A stretch of DNA of 8,328 nucleotides, from the NCBI GenBank assembly GCA_023391905.1, contig JAEWAD010000354.1, positions 1 to 8,328 of the forward strand. Reading direction: 5' to 3'. The first letter of the stretch is position 1. Every line of letters starts with the position of its first letter. This stretch comes from Pseudomonadota bacterium. Its GTDB lineage: Bacteria; Pseudomonadota; Alphaproteobacteria; Rhizobiales; Kaistiaceae. A program made the translations under genes and the position numbers. The notes below the pieces were generated by a model. It searched no databases. It saw only the letters and a program-made list of their open reading frames with translations, and was not told the DNA's origin. Below are positions 5,203 to 8,328 of this stretch, in pieces.

Positions 5203-5979
5203 TCAGTCCCGGCGGAAGATGACGCCGGCGAGCCAGCCGGTGAAGATGGCGAGGATGACGCAGATCACGCCGTAGACCAGGCCCTGGTTATGGGCGAGGT
5301 CGAAGGTGAACTGCTCGAAGCCCATCTTGGCGATGCGGATCTCCGACTGGTCGGTGGCGAGCAGCGCGCCGTCGCGGAAGAGATAGACCATCACGACATA
5401 GCGCCCGACCGGCACGTTGGCGGGAATCTGCACCGCGGTCTGGAAGATCTCCGTGCCCGGGAAGGTGACGCCATAGGCCTGGCTGCGGAACAGTCCGTCC
5501 TCGCGCTTCAGCCGGATGAAGGCCTGGCGGAATTCGTCGTCGGCGCCGGCCGTCTGGGCGCCAGCGTCGGCCGAGACCGGGAAGACGAGGTCGTCGGCGC
5601 CGATCTGGAAGCGCTTGCGGATCTGCGGTGTCGTCACCTCGGACAGGGGCCGCGACGAGTTGACGGCATAGAAGGACGGGATGTTGACGAAGGTGCGCGA
5701 GGCGCTGTTCAGCCAGATGCCGAGGATGCGCTCCTTCTGGCGGGTGACGACCGTCTCCGGCGGCCCCTTGACCGCGACGACGACGTCATAGAACTCCGCG
5801 CGCGACACGGTCGCGGCGTCGCGCTCGATGGCGCCGAAAACGGTGATGCTCGTGCCGGTGAAGTTGGAGGTGATCCGCACCTCCTCCGACGACAGCGCGA
5901 CGATCAGCTGTTCGGCGCGGGCAGGCGCCGCGCCGAACCAGAGCAGGGCGAGCCAGGCGAAGGCGGCAGCGCGGATCAT
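5203..5979 (-). CDS. TIGR02186-family membrane-anchored periplasmic protein
   Basis: The 258-residue product has a signal peptide ending around APARA (18-22). A periplasmic region of about 210 residues follows, opening EQLIVALSSEEVRITSNFTG. The C-terminal helix LVYGVICVILAIFTGWLAGV (about 234-253) ends in FRRD, leaving a short cytoplasmic tail. This organisation and the 'ITSNFTGTSITVFGAIE' segment are typical of TIGR02186, an alphaproteobacterial family of unknown function that often follows a TauE/SafE permease gene. Here the ATG overlaps the permease stop as ATGA (5976-5979), implying translational coupling and a shared task such as an accessory subunit for the permease. That role is inferred from context. 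No catalytic motif is visible. Confidence 0.88.
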   Translation of the reverse strand: MIRAAAFAWLALLWFGAAPARAEQLIVALSSEEVRITSNFTGTSITVFGAIERDAATVSRAEFYDVVVAVKGPPETVVTRQKERILGIWLNSASRTFVNIPSFYAVNSSRPLSEVTTPQIRKRFQIGADDLVFPVSADAGAQTAGADDEFRQAFIRLKREDGLFRSQAYGVTFPGTEIFQTAVQIPANVPVGRYVVMVYLFRDGALLATDQSEIRIAKMGFEQFTFDLAHNQGLVYGVICVILAIFTGWLAGVIFRRD

Positions 5980-6905
5980 CGCGTGTCGCCCGTCAGCGTC
6001 GCCAGCGAGAACAGCTCCGCCGGTGTGTGCACGAGGTCGACCAGGAAGCGGATGCCGACGGCGAGCACCAGCAGGGCCAGCATCGCGCGGAGCTGGTCGC
6101 CGCGCACGACCGCGCCGACGCGCGTGCCGAACTGCGCGCCGATGACGCCGCCGACCATCAGGATCAGGGCGAGCACGCCGTCGACCGTGTGGTTGGTGGT
6201 CGATTGCAGCACGGTGGCGACCGCCATGGTGCCGGTCATCTGGATCAGCGATGTGCCGATGACGATGTTGGTGGGAACCCGCAGCAGGTAGATCAGCGCC
6301 GGCACCAGGATGAAGCCGCCGCCGATGCCGAGTAGCGCCCCGAGCGCGCCGATGCCGACGCCGATCGCGATGATCGGAATGATGCTGATGTAGAGCTTGG
6401 AGCGCGGGAAACGCACCTTGAAGGGCAGGCCGTGCGCCCAGTTATGCTGGCCGGGCTTGCGCAGAGGCGCCGGCCTTCCGCGCCGCGCGTTGATCATGGC
6501 GCGGATCGATTCCGTCAGCATCAGCCCGCCGACCAGGCCGAGGAAGGTCACGTAGCAGATGGCGATGACGAGATCGAGCTGGCCCCAGCGCCGGAGCAGG
6601 CTGAAGATGCCGACGCCGATCGTGGAACCGACGATGCCGGACGCCACCAGAAAGGCGGCCAGCTTCATGTCGATCAGCCGCCGCCGCCAGAAGGTGATGG
6701 CGGCCGAGGCCGAGGAGGCGACGACCTGCGCCGTCGTGCTGGCGACCGCGACGGCGGGCGAAATGCCGGAGAAGATCAGAAGCGGTGTCAGCAGGAAGCC
6801 GCCGCCGACGCCGAACAGGCCCGACAGGAAGCCGACGGCGCCGCCCATGCCGAAGATGATGAACATGTTCACCGGCAGTTCGGCTATGGGAAGATAGATC
6901 TGCAC
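5976..6905 (-). CDS. TauE/SafE-family permease (putative sulfite/organosulfur anion exporter)
   Basis: This 309-residue multi-pass inner-membrane protein shows the internal duplication of TauE/SafE permeases. FGVGGGFLLTPLL (31-43) in the first half is echoed by LGIGGGFILVPAL (192-204) in the second. A basic hydrophilic loop (about 136-170) separates the halves. The family includes exporters of sulfite, sulfoacetate and related anions. The substrate here is not shown, and no sulfur genes are nearby. The start is GTG 6905, chosen because the N-terminus MQIYLPIAELPVN agrees with relatives. ATG 6866 would lose that stretch. There is no good Shine-Dalgarno. It is the first gene of a two-gene operon with the TIGR02186 gene, preceded by a promoter at 7064-7036 and a leader of about 125 bases. 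Confidence 0.9.
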   Translation of the reverse strand: MQIYLPIAELPVNMFIIFGMGGAVGFLSGLFGVGGGFLLTPLLIFSGISPAVAVASTTAQVVASSASAAITFWRRRLIDMKLAAFLVASGIVGSTIGVGIFSLLRRWGQLDLVIAICYVTFLGLVGGLMLTESIRAMINARRGRPAPLRKPGQHNWAHGLPFKVRFPRSKLYISIIPIIAIGVGIGALGALLGIGGGFILVPALIYLLRVPTNIVIGTSLIQMTGTMAVATVLQSTTNHTVDGVLALILMVGGVIGAQFGTRVGAVVRGDQLRAMLALLVLAVGIRFLVDLVHTPAELFSLATLTGDTR

Positions 6906-7035
6906 GGCGACAGAACCGCTGGCATGAGGTGACGTGGAAGCGGAGGACCGCCGTGAACCGGGCCGGGCCCGTGTCGCGGCCAGCGCGAATCCTGGTCAAG
7001 GCAAAGCCATGACAGTGCGATGGCCGTTGCGACCC

Positions 7036-7064
7036 GATAAAGCCGCTCGACCCCCGCGTGTCAA
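7036..7064 (-). promoter_or_regulatory. Promoter of the TauE-TIGR02186 operon
   Basis: A consensus -35 TTGACA (7064-7059) is followed after 17 bases by TTTATC (7041-7036), an AT-rich hexamer that stands out in GC-rich DNA. Start would be near 7029, leaving about 124 untranslated bases before GTG 6905. The -35 is strong and the -10 imperfect. The rest of the 201-base spacer shows no gene and no clear U-tract terminator for the upstream SEL1 gene. Confidence 0.5.
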
Positions 7065-7106
7065 TCTCCGTTCCCGCCCGCGCGCCTCCGCGTCGGCGAC
7101 CGCCCG

Positions 7107-8328
7107 TCAGCCGCGCGGCGCCTGCACCTTGCCGGTGTCGCGCATCGTCGTCTGCGCAACCGTATTCTTCCACTCCGGCCGGATCCGCGGCTCCGAATTG
7201 GCGGTGGTGTCTAGCGGTTGGGCCTTGAAGGTCTGGACGACGGCGCGGGCGGCGGCGAGCGCGTCCGGCTTCATCGCCTTGCCGACCTCGTCACGGCGCT
7301 TGCCGGCGTCGCGATCGCCCTGCTGGGCGGCCAGCGCGAACCACTTGTAGGACTGCACCAGGTCGACGCTGACGCCGAGGCCGCGGGCATAGAGCACGCC
7401 GAGATTATACTGGCTGTCGGCGACGCCGAGATTGGCGGCCTGGGTGAAGAATTGCGCGGCCCGGACGTAATCGGGATCACCGGTCGCGCCTTCGCTCATC
7501 AGCACGGCGAGATTGTGGGTGGCGCGGGCATTGCCCTGCGCGCTCGCCTTCTCGTACCAGCCCTGGGCGGCGGCGAGGTCGCGCTGCACGCCGTCACCGC
7601 GCTCATAGAGGCTGCCGATCCGGTATTGCGCGACGGCGAGTCCCGCTTCGGCGGCCTTCAGGTACCAGTCTGCCGCGGCCGGGGCGTCCTTTGCCTGGCC
7701 GTTGCTGCCTTCGGCAAGGCGGCGTCCCATCTCGAAGGCGGCGACGGCGTCGCCCTTCGCCGCGGCGGTCTCGAGATCAAGACCGGCGGTGTCGGCCGGC
7801 GTGCTGAAGCTGGAGGCGGAGGGCGCATCCGGCGCCAGCGCCGCGAAGCGGTTGTCGGTCTCGGCCGCCGGCGCGAAGGCGAGCGCGCCGCTGCCGTCCT
7901 GGCTCGGGGCGACCATGGCGTTCGGCGCCGGCTTGGCGGTCGGTGTCGACGGCGTCGCGGGACGGGCCGGTTTCGCGGGGATCGAGCCGGTTGCGAGCGG
8001 ATCGGTCGCCGGCGCGTCGGCTGCCGTGCTCTTCGTCGCGGCTGGCTTGGCGGCCTGGCGGCCGGGCGGGTCGGTCAGCTGCATGGCGCCGAGCGCCAGC
8101 ACGATCGCGGCGATCGCCAGCACCAGCGGGCGCTTGCGGGCCCGCAGCGCGTCGCCGATGCGGGTGAAGGTGTTCGGGCGGTCGCCTTCGGGGCCGTTCT
8201 CCGCGATCTGGCCGGCGGTTTCGGACTGCGCGGCCTGGGCGGCGCGGCGCGCCGCGGCGATGAAGTCGGCCTTGCGGTCGCCGGGGCGGGCGGGGGCGGT
8301 CTGGGGTGCGACCGGAGGCGCGCTCGCC
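7107..8328 (-). CDS. PodJ-like SEL1-repeat membrane protein, C-terminal part (runs off the right edge)
   Basis: The frame is open to the window edge, so the GTG at 8123 is internal and the N-terminus lies outside. Of 406 visible residues, the first part includes ADRK-type 'GDRKADFIAAARRAAQAA' (16-33) and a basic 'RIGDALRARKRP' before one membrane helix (about 69-84). A Pro/Ala/Thr-rich linker (about 88-175) follows, then about four SEL1 repeats (about 193-338) such as AQYRIGSLYERGDGVQ and SQYNLGVLYARGLGV, and a tail ending TGKVQAPRG. This order of cytoplasmic part, single helix, linker and periplasmic SEL1 repeats matches PodJ-like polar localisation proteins of Hyphomicrobiales. No peptidoglycan-binding domain is visible after the repeats. 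A different SEL1 membrane protein remains possible until the N-terminal coiled coil is seen. Confidence 0.8.
   Translation of the reverse strand, partial: ASAPPVAPQTAPARPGDRKADFIAAARRAAQAAQSETAGQIAENGPEGDRPNTFTRIGDALRARKRPLVLAIAAIVLALGAMQLTDPPGRQAAKPAATKSTAADAPATDPLATGSIPAKPARPATPSTPTAKPAPNAMVAPSQDGSGALAFAPAAETDNRFAALAPDAPSASSFSTPADTAGLDLETAAAKGDAVAAFEMGRRLAEGSNGQAKDAPAAADWYLKAAEAGLAVAQYRIGSLYERGDGVQRDLAAAQGWYEKASAQGNARATHNLAVLMSEGATGDPDYVRAAQFFTQAANLGVADSQYNLGVLYARGLGVSVDLVQSYKWFALAAQQGDRDAGKRRDEVGKAMKPDALAAARAVVQTFKAQPLDTTANSEPRIRPEWKNTVAQTTMRDTGKVQAPRG

Noticed and set aside
5290..6932. Long plus-strand frames opposite the TIGR02186 and TauE genes
   Set aside because: They are acidic, low-complexity antisense translations; the minus strand carries clear signal peptide, membrane helices and GVGGG/GIGGG motifs.
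8123..8123. GTG 8123 as the start of the SEL1 protein
   Set aside because: The frame stays open to the window edge and encodes a conserved 'KADFIAAARRAAQAA' segment upstream, so this codon is internal valine.
1..8328. tRNA, rRNA or transposase genes
   Set aside because: No cloverleaf, rRNA block or transposase motif was seen on either strand by reading; no scanning program was run.

Overview
The window is chromosomal DNA of high GC content, roughly two thirds by eye. It looks like an alphaproteobacterium of the order Hyphomicrobiales (Rhizobiales). The basis is family content: a ligase-associated DNA repair cassette, a DUF6460 membrane protein, a TIGR02186/TauE pair, a PodJ-like SEL1 protein, an FMN riboswitch ahead of a RibN-type transporter, and palindromic repeats of kinds common in that order. 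No genus can be fixed from the sequence alone.

Left part (1-4811): the bacterial Lhr-exonuclease-ligase repair cassette, here split up. An Lhr-type DEXH helicase runs off the left edge on the minus strand. A 375-base gap filled by what looks like one two-armed palindromic repeat nested inside another separates it from a divergent beta-CASP exonuclease (676-1698, plus). An ATP-dependent DNA ligase (3018-4811, plus) completes the set. Between exonuclease and ligase, on the opposite strand, lies a DMT/EamA transporter (1774-2673). Its leader carries a clear FMN riboswitch (2909-2765, minus) followed by a terminator-like hairpin, which identifies the transporter as a probable riboflavin importer (RibN). 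The ligase gene carries an in-frame palindromic repeat of about 125 bases (3318-3441) that adds about 42 Pro/Gly-rich residues to a linker. Exonuclease and ligase both have a -10-like hexamer six bases before their ATG and no usable Shine-Dalgarno, so they may be leaderless.

Middle part (4812-6905): a small two-helix DUF6460 membrane protein follows the ligase on the plus strand. It converges, with six bases between stops, on a minus-strand operon of a TauE/SafE-family permease and a TIGR02186 protein with a signal peptide and C-terminal anchor. These two overlap by ATGA.

Right part (6906-8328): a promoter-bearing spacer, then the C-terminal part of a large membrane protein, minus strand and open to the right edge. 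It has a conserved cytoplasmic motif, one membrane helix, a Pro/Ala-rich linker and about four SEL1 repeats, resembling the polar organiser PodJ.

The families are known. The least ordinary parts are the in-frame repeat in the ligase, the nested repeats between the divergent repair genes, the riboswitch-controlled riboflavin gene wedged into the repair cassette, and the possible leaderless starts.
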